Origin: CAYMPW01 sp964558505 | Lineage (GTDB): Archaea > Thermoplasmatota > Thermoplasmata > Methanomassiliicoccales > Methanomethylophilaceae | DNA: 64,000 bases | Assembly: GCA_964558505.1 (NCBI GenBank) | Contig: CAZLEI010000003.1 | Location: 1-64,000 of the forward strand | Reading direction: 5' to 3' | Part shown: positions 49,366 through 58,504 of the stretch, piece by piece | Layout of the letters: each line of letters begins with the position of its first letter | How positions within the stretch are numbered: the stretch's first letter is position 1 | Translations under genes and position numbers: made by a program | The notes under the pieces: model-generated | What the model saw: the letters and a program-made list of their open reading frames with translations, nothing else | The model's database searches: none | Told to the model about the DNA's origin: nothing

Positions 49366-50279
49366 AGCCATTCCTGTCCGTCTACGGGCACGTGTCCATC
49401 GATCAGATACTCTCGGTAACGGATTTCCCGGAGCTGAACCATACCGCGGACATCGTCCGCAAGGACACGCGCCTCGGCGGGACCGGCACGAACATAGCCG
49501 CGCGCGCGGCGGCCCTCGGCGTTCCCACTGCGATATGCGCGTTCGTCGGGATGGACTTCCCTCAGATGTACGAGGACCGCATGAGGGCCCGCGGGCTCAT
49601 CATGGACGAGTTCGTCCGTGTGGAGGATTTCGAGACCTCGCAGGCCATAGTGGTGAACGACAAAGCGCTCGATCAGAAGGTCCTGTTCTACCAGGGGCCT
49701 CAGGGGCATGCGACGCAGCTCAAGAAGTACCTGACATCCAACGCGAGGAACTCGGATTACGTCCATTTCTGCACCGGAGAACCGGAGTACTACATCACGA
49801 TCATGAACATGATCGACATGCTGGGCAACAAGATAGCCGTGGATCCAGCCCAGGAGATCTACAAGGCATGGGACGGGGACACCTTCAAAAGGGCCCTGAA
49901 CCTCTCTGATTACCTGTTCTGCAATCAGCACGAGGAACCGTATGTGAGGAAGTTCACCGGCGTCAGCGACCTGTCCGAGCTCAAGAAGGAGATGGTCGTG
50001 TGCACGAAGGGCGCCGCGGGCAGCGCGGTGTACATCGACGGCGAGAAGCGCGAGATACCTGCGGTGAAGCCTGCGCGCGTGCGCGACTGCACAGGCGCCG
50101 GGGATGCGTACAGGGCAGGATTCTATGCCGGCCTGTACACCAAGCACTCTGTTCCGGAGTCGTTGGTGATAGCATCCGCATCCGCATCCTTCGCAGTGGA
50201 GGACGTGGGCGCGCTGACCAACATCCCGTCCTTCGACGCAGTCATGGGCCGTGCCGAGCCGTATCTGAGGGACTTATGA
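49362..50279 (+). CDS. PfkB-family kinase, probable nucleoside kinase
   Basis: A 305-aa ribokinase-fold kinase. LGGTGTNIAARAAALGV is the N-terminal PfkB signature, and DCTGAGDAYRAGFYAG holds the catalytic aspartate and anion hole near residue 250. The TTG start overlaps the hydrolase stop (TTGA), so it is co-translated. Coupling to SAH/SIH hydrolase strongly suggests adenosine or inosine kinase, as for the archaeal PfkB nucleoside kinase MJ0406; this is context-based. Confidence 0.85.
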   Translation: MKPFLSVYGHVSIDQILSVTDFPELNHTADIVRKDTRLGGTGTNIAARAAALGVPTAICAFVGMDFPQMYEDRMRARGLIMDEFVRVEDFETSQAIVVNDKALDQKVLFYQGPQGHATQLKKYLTSNARNSDYVHFCTGEPEYYITIMNMIDMLGNKIAVDPAQEIYKAWDGDTFKRALNLSDYLFCNQHEEPYVRKFTGVSDLSELKKEMVVCTKGAAGSAVYIDGEKREIPAVKPARVRDCTGAGDAYRAGFYAGLYTKHSVPESLVIASASASFAVEDVGALTNIPSFDAVMGRAEPYLRDL

Positions 50280-50812
50280 GGACGGTCGTCTCCATCACCG
50301 GGACCCCGGGCACCGGGAAGACCACGGTGGCGGGCCTTCTGCGCGACAAGGGCTATGACGTCATCGATCTGACGGCGTACATAAAGGAGCACGGCCTCCT
50401 CGACGAGTACGATGCGGACATGGGGTCGTACGATGTGGACACCACAAGGCTGGCCGAAGCACTGGACAGGGACCTCAAGACCGAGGGGCTGGTATTCATC
50501 GAGGGGCATCTGGCTCATTTTGTTCCATCTGATATCGTCATAGTGCTAAGATGCCACCCTGCCGTCCTGAACGAGCGGTTGTCGTCCCGCGGGTACGCGC
50601 CGGCCAAGGTCCTGGAGAATGTACAGGCAGAGGTCTTGGACGTGATACTTTGCGAATCCTCCGAGGCGGGCGTACCGGTGTACGAGCTGGACAGCACCTC
50701 GTCGGATGCCTGTCAGGTGGCGGAAGCCATCGAAGGGATTATCCGCGGGGAGGAAGATAGGCATCTTCCCGGGAGCGTCAGCTGGGGAGAGGAGATGGAC
50801 AGATGGTTCTAG
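50276..50812 (+). CDS. Fap7/AdK6-type adenylate kinase (COG1936)
   Basis: A 178-aa small NMP kinase. The P-loop SITGTPGTGKTTVAGLL begins at residue 6, with the family-specific GLVFIEGHLAHFVPSD (Walker B-like, aspartate replaced by the EGH motif) and LRCHPAVLNERL. This is the archaeal Fap7-like adenylate kinase also needed for ribosome maturation. The ATG overlaps the PfkB stop (ATGA). It would recycle AMP made by the kinase upstream. Confidence 0.87.
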   Translation: MRTVVSITGTPGTGKTTVAGLLRDKGYDVIDLTAYIKEHGLLDEYDADMGSYDVDTTRLAEALDRDLKTEGLVFIEGHLAHFVPSDIVIVLRCHPAVLNERLSSRGYAPAKVLENVQAEVLDVILCESSEAGVPVYELDSTSSDACQVAEAIEGIIRGEEDRHLPGSVSWGEEMDRWF

Positions 50813-51444
50813 ACTCGCAGAGGTCCAAGGTAGATTTCGCACTCACGCCTGTGGCACGCAGGCTCATAAACGTGAACCCGAACACGATATCGTGGATCGG
50901 GCTGATATTGGCCTTCGTCTCCGGACTGCTGTTCTATTTCAGCTTCCAGTATCAATACCTCCTGATAGTCGGTGCATTGGTCGTCCTGCTGTCCGGGTAT
51001 TTCGATGCCCTCGACGGGAAGGTGGCCAAGCTTTCGGGCAAAGCGTCTTCCAAGGGCGATTATCTGGACCATGTGTTCGACAGGTACGCGGATGTGTTCA
51101 TGATCGGCGGAGTCGCCGTGAGCGCCTGGTGCAATCCGTACCTGGGTATGCTGGCACTGGTGGGTGTGCTCCTGACGTCGTACATGGGCACACAAGCGCA
51201 GGCGGTCGGAGCACCGCGCCTTTACGCAGGGATACTCGGACGTGCGGACCGCGTGGTCCTCAGCACGCTGTTTCCTCTGATACAGTTCGTCATGATCGCA
51301 GTCGGGTTCGGATCCTTCCAGATAGCAGGATTCGACATAACCTGGATGGAGATCATGATGATCTACTTCGCCGTCGTCGGAAACCTTACGGCGATCCAGA
51401 GGGGGATAATAACCTGGCGCAACATGTCCAAGGGTCAGGACTGA
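50803..51444 (+). CDS. CDP-alcohol phosphatidyltransferase (archaetidylinositol-phosphate synthase-like)
   Basis: A 213-aa membrane enzyme with about six transmembrane segments. The catalytic CDP-AP signature is DALDGKVAKLSGKASSKGDYLDHVFD (quoted in part: DALDGKVAKLSG), with four aspartates in the D-x2-D-G-x2-A...G-x3-D-x3-D spacing. In archaea the closest common role is joining CDP-archaeol to inositol-phosphate. The substrate alcohol is inferred, not seen. Last gene of the operon, overlapping the previous gene by 10 bp. Confidence 0.85.
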   Translation: MVLDSQRSKVDFALTPVARRLINVNPNTISWIGLILAFVSGLLFYFSFQYQYLLIVGALVVLLSGYFDALDGKVAKLSGKASSKGDYLDHVFDRYADVFMIGGVAVSAWCNPYLGMLALVGVLLTSYMGTQAQAVGAPRLYAGILGRADRVVLSTLFPLIQFVMIAVGFGSFQIAGFDITWMEIMMIYFAVVGNLTAIQRGIITWRNMSKGQD

Positions 51445-52481
51445 CCGTCCCGATCCCTGGGCGTCAGGTTCCCTGATTTTATGCGGTAATAGTACAGCGG
51501 ATGGTTCATCTTCTCGCTGTTGCATAGCGCATCAGGGTCGAAGCATATGCCGTTCGTCTTCATGGTGGAGCACTCCGGAGGCGTGTATCCGTCGGTTCCG
51601 GACAGCTCGCCTGTTATGTGCTTGATCTGGTAGATCGATTTCGATTCGTCGAAATCCGGAGATTGTGCGAATAGCGCAAGGATCCCCTCGGAATCCATGC
51701 CCAGGGTGTGCAGGAACGACACCAGCGCGAACCTGGCGCTGTGCGGCAGGTTCATCCCGTTCTGGGCGTTTGCAAGGATCGTGCGCATGCACGGCGGCAT
51801 GAACTCTAGATTTATTGCCCCGCCTCCTGTCGGGCTGTAGCGGTTCTTCATCTCGTTCAGGAGGATCGATACATGGTCGACGGTCGGTTTCAGTATTGCG
51901 GCATATTCGTCCGGCACGTTCAGCGGAAGCTCAGATTCTATGCGATCCTGGAGGGCGTTCTGCAGCAGCCTGTCGAATTTCTCATGGGGCAGATGCACGT
52001 ACCCGCTCCTGAGCTCCGAGTTCACGAGCTTCCAATCGGTGCTCTTGATCCTCGAGGAGAAACGCAGGTAGTCTCCGAAGTGCATCCTGAGGTCCCCTTC
52101 GGCATCGACGGTGGCCTTCACTCCCAGTTCCCGGGAGACATCTATGGCAGAGGCCGAGGGCTCTTCGCCCAGGAGGCGGTTCATGCGCACAGATTCCGCG
52201 AGAGCGTACCTCTTGGTCAGGAAACGGTCGTTCACGCAGGAGACTATCATCCTCGCATAAGGGTAGGACATGACCTCCATGAGCCTGTCGTACTCGTTCA
52301 TCAGCGGGGTGTACCCCACTTCCGAGTTGTCGATGGTGTCCTCGATCCTCTTGATCCCGCGCCTGCGTGCATCCTCATAGGATGGCGACGTCATCAGGGA
52401 TTCCAGATCCGCATCGTTGGCCTCGGCGAAAGCGGCCGAGTCCCTTAGGAATGGGAAGCGTGCGACACGGAGTGAGTCCAT
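51435..52481 (-). CDS. priL: DNA primase large subunit PriL
   Basis: The 348-aa regulatory subunit of primase, partner of PriS at 4249-5472. The N-terminal helical domain is followed by the iron-sulfur C-terminal domain with cysteines in FMPPCMRTI, PPECSTMKTNGICFDP and DALCNSEKMNHPLYYYR (quoted in part). The sequence PHSARFALVSFLHTLGM is the family signature. It overlaps the convergent phosphatidyltransferase gene by 10 bp. priS and priL are unlinked here, about 46 kb apart. Confidence 0.95.
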   Translation of the reverse strand: MDSLRVARFPFLRDSAAFAEANDADLESLMTSPSYEDARRRGIKRIEDTIDNSEVGYTPLMNEYDRLMEVMSYPYARMIVSCVNDRFLTKRYALAESVRMNRLLGEEPSASAIDVSRELGVKATVDAEGDLRMHFGDYLRFSSRIKSTDWKLVNSELRSGYVHLPHEKFDRLLQNALQDRIESELPLNVPDEYAAILKPTVDHVSILLNEMKNRYSPTGGGAINLEFMPPCMRTILANAQNGMNLPHSARFALVSFLHTLGMDSEGILALFAQSPDFDESKSIYQIKHITGELSGTDGYTPPECSTMKTNGICFDPDALCNSEKMNHPLYYYRIKSGNLTPRDRDGQS

Positions 52482-52513
52482 GGCATATGTGATGAGGTGG
52501 CCCGATAAAACGA

Positions 52514-54127
52514 TTATCTATCGAACGACAGGAACTGCCTGAGCGATTCGGAGAACGCATCGTCCTTCATGCGCTCGGAGAATTCATCGAACGTCGCATA
52601 CGGACGGTACCTCACGATCGTGGCGGCCCGCTTCTTCCCGACGCCGGGCAGTGCGGATATCGCGGACATCGGAGCACGGTTCACTGGGAACGGGTACTCG
52701 ATCCCGGTTATGGAACGGAAGCCCCATCCTATGACCGCAAGATCGTGGAATGTCCCCGGGTCCATATGGTACGGTATGCCGACCAGCAGGGGATACGTGC
52801 CGATCTGGCGTCCGAATGTCAATGCACCGTCGTTGATCTCCATGAACACGTCTTTGAGCACAGTGCCGTACGGGGCGACCCTTTCGAGCATGGTCCTGTC
52901 TATCTCCTCCCTCACAGTCTCCTTGAATCCTTTGAACACGACAGGGTCCACATGAGCGCGGTATTCGCGTCTTATCGGCATGACCTGCCTGATGTTGATG
53001 CGCCTCACCATCAGACCCTCGTCTCTGACCTTCCTCAGGAATTCCAAGTCCGCATCATAGGTCGAATGCGTTTCACCGTCCAGTCCTGCGATGAAGTTGA
53101 GGCCAGGCAGGAGTTTCGGCATGCCGTTGCCTCCTCTCCCGGATCCGATGCGGTTTATGAGCCTCACGGCATCCATGGTCTGATCGGGGGTGCTGTTGAG
53201 GTTGTTCTCCGTTATCACGGTGGGATCCGCCGTCTCCATGCCGAGTGCCAGCACATTTCCGGGCGTGCAGCAGTCCGTTATTATCCCGAGTATCTCCTCA
53301 GCCTCGTCGGGATATGATGAGATGACGGCAGGATTCGCATTGTCGACGTGAAGGACGTCGAATCCGAGGTCGCGCAGGCCCTCGAAAAGTGTTCTGACCG
53401 CCGAAGGGTTCGGCCTCGGCACGGGCGAGTCGGGATCGGAGCCGTATGATACGATGCAGGTCTGCCCGCCCACCCGGAGATTCCTGACGCCCAGTCCCCT
53501 GAGCACTGCCGCTTCGGCGAGCACATCGTCCGGTGCCCTCATGAGCGGCCTTCCCTTCAGAGGCTCTATGCAGTAGGAGCATCCGCCCGTGGACCATCTG
53601 TGACAGCCGCGGAACGTCTCCACCTCGGCCACCAGGGGCTCCGGGAAATCCGGATGCTGGGTCACTATCGATGCGCCCAGTAGCATCCATCTGTTCCATT
53701 CTTCCAGGGTCCTGAGCCTTTCGCCCACTTCAAGTCCGGACATGCCGTCGTAGAGCGATGCGGCCAGATCCCTCTTGATGGAGAAATCGAATCCCGATGA
53801 CGCATCGGAATCGGCGGCGGACCCGCCGACGAGCTTCCATCCGTGCAGTCTCGGCACCAGGGCCTTAAGCTCTTTCACGGACATGGGCATCGAGCGTATG
53901 TACTTCCCCGGGACAGTGTTCCCGGACAGGACGACGCTGACATCGGCCTTCGGCACATCGCATCCTTTGCGGATGCTGTCGACCGTGATGTACTTGACTT
54001 CGGCCCCGGCGTCCATGGCCGCGCCCGCCACCGCCCGCACCATGGGCGAGATGTACGGCGGCACGCCCAACGCAGCGGGGTCGTCGATATAGCCGTCTAT
54101 GAGGACGACGGTGATTCCGGAGGCCAT
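52514..54127 (-). CDS. Radical SAM protein with C-terminal HhH domain (COG1031-like)
   Basis: A 537-aa archaeal protein. An N-terminal cobalamin-binding-like domain (residues 1-140) precedes the radical SAM core, whose cluster motif GCHRWSTGGCSYC has the unusual C-x7-C-x2-C spacing of the COG1031 group. A C-terminal helix-hairpin-helix (ISALPGVGKKRAATIVRYRPY, quoted in part: LPGVGKKRAATIVRY) suggests nucleic-acid binding. The reaction is unknown. A very strong TATA (ATATAAATATATAG) lies about 20-27 bp before the ATG, so the mRNA is nearly leaderless. Confidence 0.85.
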   Translation of the reverse strand: MASGITVVLIDGYIDDPAALGVPPYISPMVRAVAGAAMDAGAEVKYITVDSIRKGCDVPKADVSVVLSGNTVPGKYIRSMPMSVKELKALVPRLHGWKLVGGSAADSDASSGFDFSIKRDLAASLYDGMSGLEVGERLRTLEEWNRWMLLGASIVTQHPDFPEPLVAEVETFRGCHRWSTGGCSYCIEPLKGRPLMRAPDDVLAEAAVLRGLGVRNLRVGGQTCIVSYGSDPDSPVPRPNPSAVRTLFEGLRDLGFDVLHVDNANPAVISSYPDEAEEILGIITDCCTPGNVLALGMETADPTVITENNLNSTPDQTMDAVRLINRIGSGRGGNGMPKLLPGLNFIAGLDGETHSTYDADLEFLRKVRDEGLMVRRINIRQVMPIRREYRAHVDPVVFKGFKETVREEIDRTMLERVAPYGTVLKDVFMEINDGALTFGRQIGTYPLLVGIPYHMDPGTFHDLAVIGWGFRSITGIEYPFPVNRAPMSAISALPGVGKKRAATIVRYRPYATFDEFSERMKDDAFSESLRQFLSFDR

Positions 54128-54195
54128 GGGTCCTCGAAAGAAACTATATATTTATATCATTAGCCTGTTCTATAGTGCTGAATCCCACAGTATCA

Positions 54196-54210
54196 CTACG
54201 AATTTCGTAG
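54196..54210. promoter_or_regulatory. Perfect palindrome upstream of malic enzyme
   Basis: CTACGAA (54196-54202) and TTCGTAG (54204-54210) are perfect inverted arms around one base. It lies 28 bp before the malic enzyme ATG, just downstream of the AT-rich TATA-like tract at 54138-54153 shared by the divergent genes. Its size fits a repressor operator or 5' UTR site. Confidence 0.45.
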
Positions 54211-54238
54211 AAAATCAGTGGAAAAAAGAGGATTTACA

Positions 54239-55600
54239 ATGGCTGAAAAAAAAGAGATAACCGTCGAGGAACGCTTGACCCTGGCTAAGAAGCCCGGACA
54301 GGATGCATTGAAGATGCACCCCTTCTACAAAGGAAAGGTGGAGGTCGTGCCCAAGGCCTGTGTAAGATCCTTCGACGATTTCGCCATCTGGTATTCCCCC
54401 GGTGTTGCGGAGCCGTGCAAGGACATCGCCGCCAACCCCGACAGGGTCTACGATCATACATGGAAGTGGAACACCGTGGCCGTTGTATCCGACGGTACAC
54501 GTGTGCTCGGACTCGGCGACATCGGACCCGAGGCCGCCATGCCCGTCATGGAAGGGAAGGCGATGCTCTTCAAGTATCTGGGAGGAGTGGACTGCGTCCC
54601 CATCTGCCTGGACACCAAGGACCCCGAGAAGATTATCGAGACCGTCAGGCTGATCGCCCCGTCGTTCGGCGGGATAAACCTCGAGGACATCTCCAATCCG
54701 AAATGCTTCGATATCCTCGACGAGCTCAGAAGGGACTGCAAGATCCCGGTATGGCACGACGACCAGCAGGGAACGGCCACCGTGGAGGTCGCAGGTGCGA
54801 TAAACGCCATGAAACTCGTTGGCAAGAAACTCGAGGAGGCCCAGATAACCGTCATCGGAGCGGGTGCGGCATCCATCGCGATCACCAGGCTCCTCCTGGC
54901 CACCGGATTCCAGGCCAAGAACCTCTGCATGTGCGACTCGAAAGGCATCCTCAACCAGTCCAGGACCGATGTCAGCGAGACCAACTTCAAGCAGAAGTGG
55001 GAGATATGCCAGAAGACCAATGGAGCCGGCAAGACCGGCGGCATGAAAGAGGCGATAAAGGGCGCCGACATCGTGATCGCCGCATCCAAGCCCGGACCCG
55101 GCACGATACCCAAGGAGTACATCGCAACCATGGCGACCGACGCCATCGTCTTCGCCACCGCGAACCCGATCCCGGAGATCTGGCCTTGGGAAGCGAAGGA
55201 AGTCGGATGCAAGGTGTTCGCCACCGGCCGCTCAGACTTCCCCAACCAGGTCAACAACTCCATGGGATTCCCCGCGATCTTCCGCGGAACCCTCGACGTC
55301 AGGGCAAAGACCATCACGGACGAGATGTGCATCGCCGCGGCGAGGGAGCTCGCCAAGTGCGCAGAGGAGAAAGGCCTCACCCCCGATTACATCGTACCGA
55401 CCATGTCCGAGTGGGAAGTGTTCCCCAGGGAGGCGGTCGCCGTCGGTCTCAAGGCCCAGGAGCAGGGCGTTGCCCGCCTCAAGCTCTCCCGTGCCGAGCT
55501 GTACGACCGCGCAGAGTTCATGATAAAGAGGTCCAGGAACCTCACCGCGAAGATGATGGAAGACGGGTTCATCCCCGACTGCAAGGACATCTGCGACTAA
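54239..55600 (+). CDS. Malic enzyme (oxaloacetate-decarboxylating malate dehydrogenase)
   Basis: A 453-aa enzyme converting malate to pyruvate and CO2 with NAD(P)+. The N-terminal malic domain contains WYSPGVAEPCKDIAANP, GLGDIGPEAAMPVMEGKAML (quoted in part) and the metal site VWHDDQQGTA. The dinucleotide-binding fold has VIGAGAASIAI, and FATANPIPEI closes the site. GAGGATT lies just before the ATG at 54239. A double hairpin follows the stop. Pyruvate supply may matter to the ThDP enzyme at 61994, but there is no direct link. Confidence 0.94.
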   Translation: MAEKKEITVEERLTLAKKPGQDALKMHPFYKGKVEVVPKACVRSFDDFAIWYSPGVAEPCKDIAANPDRVYDHTWKWNTVAVVSDGTRVLGLGDIGPEAAMPVMEGKAMLFKYLGGVDCVPICLDTKDPEKIIETVRLIAPSFGGINLEDISNPKCFDILDELRRDCKIPVWHDDQQGTATVEVAGAINAMKLVGKKLEEAQITVIGAGAASIAITRLLLATGFQAKNLCMCDSKGILNQSRTDVSETNFKQKWEICQKTNGAGKTGGMKEAIKGADIVIAASKPGPGTIPKEYIATMATDAIVFATANPIPEIWPWEAKEVGCKVFATGRSDFPNQVNNSMGFPAIFRGTLDVRAKTITDEMCIAAARELAKCAEEKGLTPDYIVPTMSEWEVFPREAVAVGLKAQEQGVARLKLSRAELYDRAEFMIKRSRNLTAKMMEDGFIPDCKDICD

Positions 55601-55610
55601 ACATCTCAAC

Positions 55611-55664
55611 GGGCCCTCGGGCCCTGCCCTCCGCGTTCACCGCGCGGAGGCGCATTATTTTTAT
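55611..55664 (+). terminator. Double hairpin and T-run after malic enzyme
   Basis: A GGGCCC/GGGCCC hairpin at 55611-55624 is followed by an 8-bp stem, 55628-55635 with 55643-55650, and then a T-rich ATTATTTTTAT. The T-rich part also looks like the TATA box of the next gene (start 55690), so one element may end one transcript and start the next. Confidence 0.6.
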
Positions 55665-55689
55665 CGTTAGGAAGCTTGAGAGGGCAATC

Positions 55690-56628
55690 ATGAAGAAGAT
55701 CTCCGTTCTCGTTCCGACATACAATGAGGAGGCAAACGTCGTTCCTCTGTCAGAGGCGATTATCGCGCAGTTCGAGAGTGCGCTCCCGGATTACGATTAT
55801 GAGATCGTGTTCATAGACAACTGTTCTGCGGATTCCACCCGCGACAAGCTCAGGGCCCTCTGCGCCTGCAATGCTAGGATCAAGGCCATACTGAACGCCA
55901 GGAACTTCGGTCAGTTCAATTCACCTTACTACGGTCTCCAGCAGACCACCGGCGATTGCACCGTGCTCATGTGCGCCGATTTCCAGGACCCGGTGGAGAT
56001 GATCCCCGAATACGTGCGGGAATGGGAGAACGGGAGCATGGTCGTGCTCGGCCAGAAGAGTGCCAGCAAGGAGAACGCGCTCGTCTATGCATTCCGCAAG
56101 CTCTACTACAGGATCATGAGGAAGAGGTCCAGCGTCGAGTTCATCAGCCAGGTCACAGGGTCCGGATTGTACGACCGCTCGTTCGTGGACGTTCTGCGCA
56201 GCATGGACGACCCGACGCCGTTCCTCCGCGGAGTTGTCGCGGAGTACGGATTCAAGGTGAAGACTGTGCCCTTCGTCCAGCCCAAGCGCAGGGCGGGCAA
56301 ATCCAGCAATTCCTTCTCCAGGTATTATGATGCGGCCATGCAGAGCTTCACGACCTATACCAAATTCGGCATCCGCATCGCGGTCGCACTCGGTGTCGTG
56401 TTCACGCTGACGAGCCTGATCACAGTTGCAGGCGCGGTCATATGGAAGCTGTTGAACTGGGCGACTTTCTCGTTGTCGTCCATCGCCCTTCAGCTGTGCA
56501 TCTTCGTCGTGGTGTCCCTGCAGCTTCTGTTCATCGGCCTGGTCGGGGAGTATGTCCTGAACATCAATTCGAAGATCAGGAGGCGCCCTCTCGTCGTGGA
56601 AGAGGAGCGTATAAACTTCGAGAAGTGA
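55690..56628 (+). CDS. Polyprenyl-phosphate family 2 glycosyltransferase
   Basis: A 312-aa membrane GT2 of the GtrB/DPM1 type. SVLVPTYNEEANVVPLSEAI (quoted in part) opens the GT-A fold; MCADFQDPVEMIPEY is the DxD-like metal site. The C-terminus has two transmembrane helices at about 230-260 and 270-295 (quoted: VALGVVFTLTSLITVAGAV). It likely loads a sugar onto dolichyl phosphate for the flippase-like GtrA encoded at 59844. A T-rich TATA box lies about 27-38 bp upstream. It begins the glycan locus. Confidence 0.88.
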   Translation: MKKISVLVPTYNEEANVVPLSEAIIAQFESALPDYDYEIVFIDNCSADSTRDKLRALCACNARIKAILNARNFGQFNSPYYGLQQTTGDCTVLMCADFQDPVEMIPEYVREWENGSMVVLGQKSASKENALVYAFRKLYYRIMRKRSSVEFISQVTGSGLYDRSFVDVLRSMDDPTPFLRGVVAEYGFKVKTVPFVQPKRRAGKSSNSFSRYYDAAMQSFTTYTKFGIRIAVALGVVFTLTSLITVAGAVIWKLLNWATFSLSSIALQLCIFVVVSLQLLFIGLVGEYVLNINSKIRRRPLVVEEERINFEK

Positions 56629-56684
56629 CGTCCGCCGTGCATCCGCGCGCGAAGTTATTATAAGGGTACGGATATGGATTGGTC

Positions 56685-57455
56685 ATGAAAGTCGTCATCT
56701 TGGCGGGAGGCTTCGGAACCAGGATATCCGAGGAGAGTTACCTCAAGCCCAAACCGATGATAGAGATAGGCGGTCATCCGATACTATGGCACATCATGAA
56801 GATGTACTCCAGATACGGTTTCAACGAGTTCGTTGTCTGTGCCGGATACAAACAGCATGCCATCAAGGAGTACTTCGCCGACTATTTCCTGCACTGCAGC
56901 GATATAACATTCGATTTCACCCAGAACGGCGAGATGACGATACACAACAACGTGTCGGAGCCCTGGAAGGTCACCGTGGTGGACACCGGGCTCAACACCA
57001 TGACCGGCGGCCGCATAAAGCGCATCGCCAAGTACCTCGGCGGGGAGAGGTTCATGCTGACCTACGGCGACGGCGTCTCGGATGTTCCATTGGACGAGGT
57101 CCTGAGATTCCACGAATCCCATGGTAAGTTGGGGACGATCACTGCAGTGCACCCGGACGGGCGCTTCGGCGTGATGGACATGGACGGCGACTGCATCCGC
57201 TCCTTCAGGGAGAAGAACGTCGAGGACGTCGGATGGGTCAACGGAGGTTTCATGGTCCTCGAGCCCGAGGTCATCGATTACATCGACGGCGATTCGACGG
57301 TGTTCGAGAAAGCACCCATCGAGGCCCTCTCGGCCGCAGGTCAGTTGATGGCGTACAAGCATTCCGGATTCTGGCAGTGCATGGACACCCTCCGCGACAA
57401 AGAGAAGCTCGAGAACCTCTGGGCAAGCGGGAAGGCCCCCTGGCGGGTTGAGTGA
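56685..57455 (+). CDS. rfbF: Glucose-1-phosphate cytidylyltransferase
   Basis: A 256-aa nucleotidyltransferase making CDP-glucose from CTP and glucose-1-phosphate. The opening VVILAGGFGTRISEESYLKP is typical of RfbF, followed by KPMIEIGGHPILWHIMK, LTYGDGVSDV (metal aspartate) and GFWQCMDTLRDKEKLE. This RfbF signature separates it from RmlA-type enzymes. A TTATTATAAG TATA-like element lies about 25 bp before the ATG. Its stop is followed directly by rfbG. Confidence 0.93.
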   Translation: MKVVILAGGFGTRISEESYLKPKPMIEIGGHPILWHIMKMYSRYGFNEFVVCAGYKQHAIKEYFADYFLHCSDITFDFTQNGEMTIHNNVSEPWKVTVVDTGLNTMTGGRIKRIAKYLGGERFMLTYGDGVSDVPLDEVLRFHESHGKLGTITAVHPDGRFGVMDMDGDCIRSFREKNVEDVGWVNGGFMVLEPEVIDYIDGDSTVFEKAPIEALSAAGQLMAYKHSGFWQCMDTLRDKEKLENLWASGKAPWRVE

Positions 57456-58502
57456 ATGTCCTTCCGGGACTATTACAGGGGCAAGAGGGTCCTGGTAACC
57501 GGGCACACGGGTTTCAAAGGATCCTGGCTCTGCAGGATGTTGCAGGGGATGGGCGCGGAGGTCTACGGGTATTCCGAAGAGCCGCCGACGGATCCTTGCC
57601 TGTACGATATCGCAGGACTTTCGGGCGTGGTGTCCGAGATCGGCGACATCAGGGACATGGACAGGCTGTCGTCGTTCTTTTCGGATGCGGACCCGGAGGC
57701 CGTGATCCACATGGCCGCGCAGCCGCTGGTGGGGAGAGGTTATTCCGACCCGCGTTACACATACGAGGTCAATGTGATGGGGACGGTCAACATCTTGGAG
57801 TGCGTCCGTTCCAGCGGGCATGTCTCATCATTCCTGAATGTGACGACCGACAAGGTCTACGACAACAAGGAGAAGGACATCGGATACGTGGAGACCGATC
57901 CTCTCGACGGCTTCGATCCATATTCGAATTCAAAGAGCTGCTCGGAGATACTGACCCACAGTTACTCCAAGAGCTTCTTCCAAGAGGGCTGCGCCATATC
58001 CACCGCCCGGGCGGGCAATGTCATAGGCGGCGGAGACTTCGCAGACAGGCGCATAATACCAGACTGCGTCCGCGCGGCGCTTTCAGACGGCATCGTCCAT
58101 CTGCGGAATCCCGGGTCGGTGCGTCCGTTCCAGCATGTTCTGGAACCCCTCACGGCCTATCTCACGATAGTCGAGGCTCAGTCGCGCGACCGCTCGCTTG
58201 AGGGCTGGTACAATGTGGGCCCGGATGATGCGGATTGCGTGAATGCCCGTACTCTTGCGGAACTGTTCTGCGATTCCTGGGGAGAGGGCATGTCGTGCGA
58301 GGTCTCCGCTCCGGGCGGTCCCCATGAGGCAGGACTCCTGAAGCTGGACAGCACGCTCATACGTACGAGGCTTGGCTGGAGTCCCAGATGGGATATAGCG
58401 CAGGCGGTCGACAGGACCGTGGAATGGACAAGGGAATGGGCGTTCGGAGAAGACGTTCCCGGATGCATGGACAGACAGATACGCGATTTCATGGAGAGAT
58501 GA
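57456..58502 (+). CDS. rfbG: CDP-glucose 4,6-dehydratase
   Basis: A 348-aa short-chain dehydratase producing CDP-4-keto-6-deoxyglucose. The NAD-binding VLVTGHTGFKGSWLCRML, the VTTDKVYDN motif (Thr and Asp/Lys dehydratase residues) and catalytic DPYSNSKSCSE (YxxxK) are all present. This RfbG form is distinct from the dTDP-glucose enzyme RmlB. It follows rfbF with no gap, and its stop lies within 4 bp of the rfbH start. Confidence 0.93.
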   Translation: MSFRDYYRGKRVLVTGHTGFKGSWLCRMLQGMGAEVYGYSEEPPTDPCLYDIAGLSGVVSEIGDIRDMDRLSSFFSDADPEAVIHMAAQPLVGRGYSDPRYTYEVNVMGTVNILECVRSSGHVSSFLNVTTDKVYDNKEKDIGYVETDPLDGFDPYSNSKSCSEILTHSYSKSFFQEGCAISTARAGNVIGGGDFADRRIIPDCVRAALSDGIVHLRNPGSVRPFQHVLEPLTAYLTIVEAQSRDRSLEGWYNVGPDDADCVNARTLAELFCDSWGEGMSCEVSAPGGPHEAGLLKLDSTLIRTRLGWSPRWDIAQAVDRTVEWTREWAFGEDVPGCMDRQIRDFMER

Positions 58503-58504
58503 TG

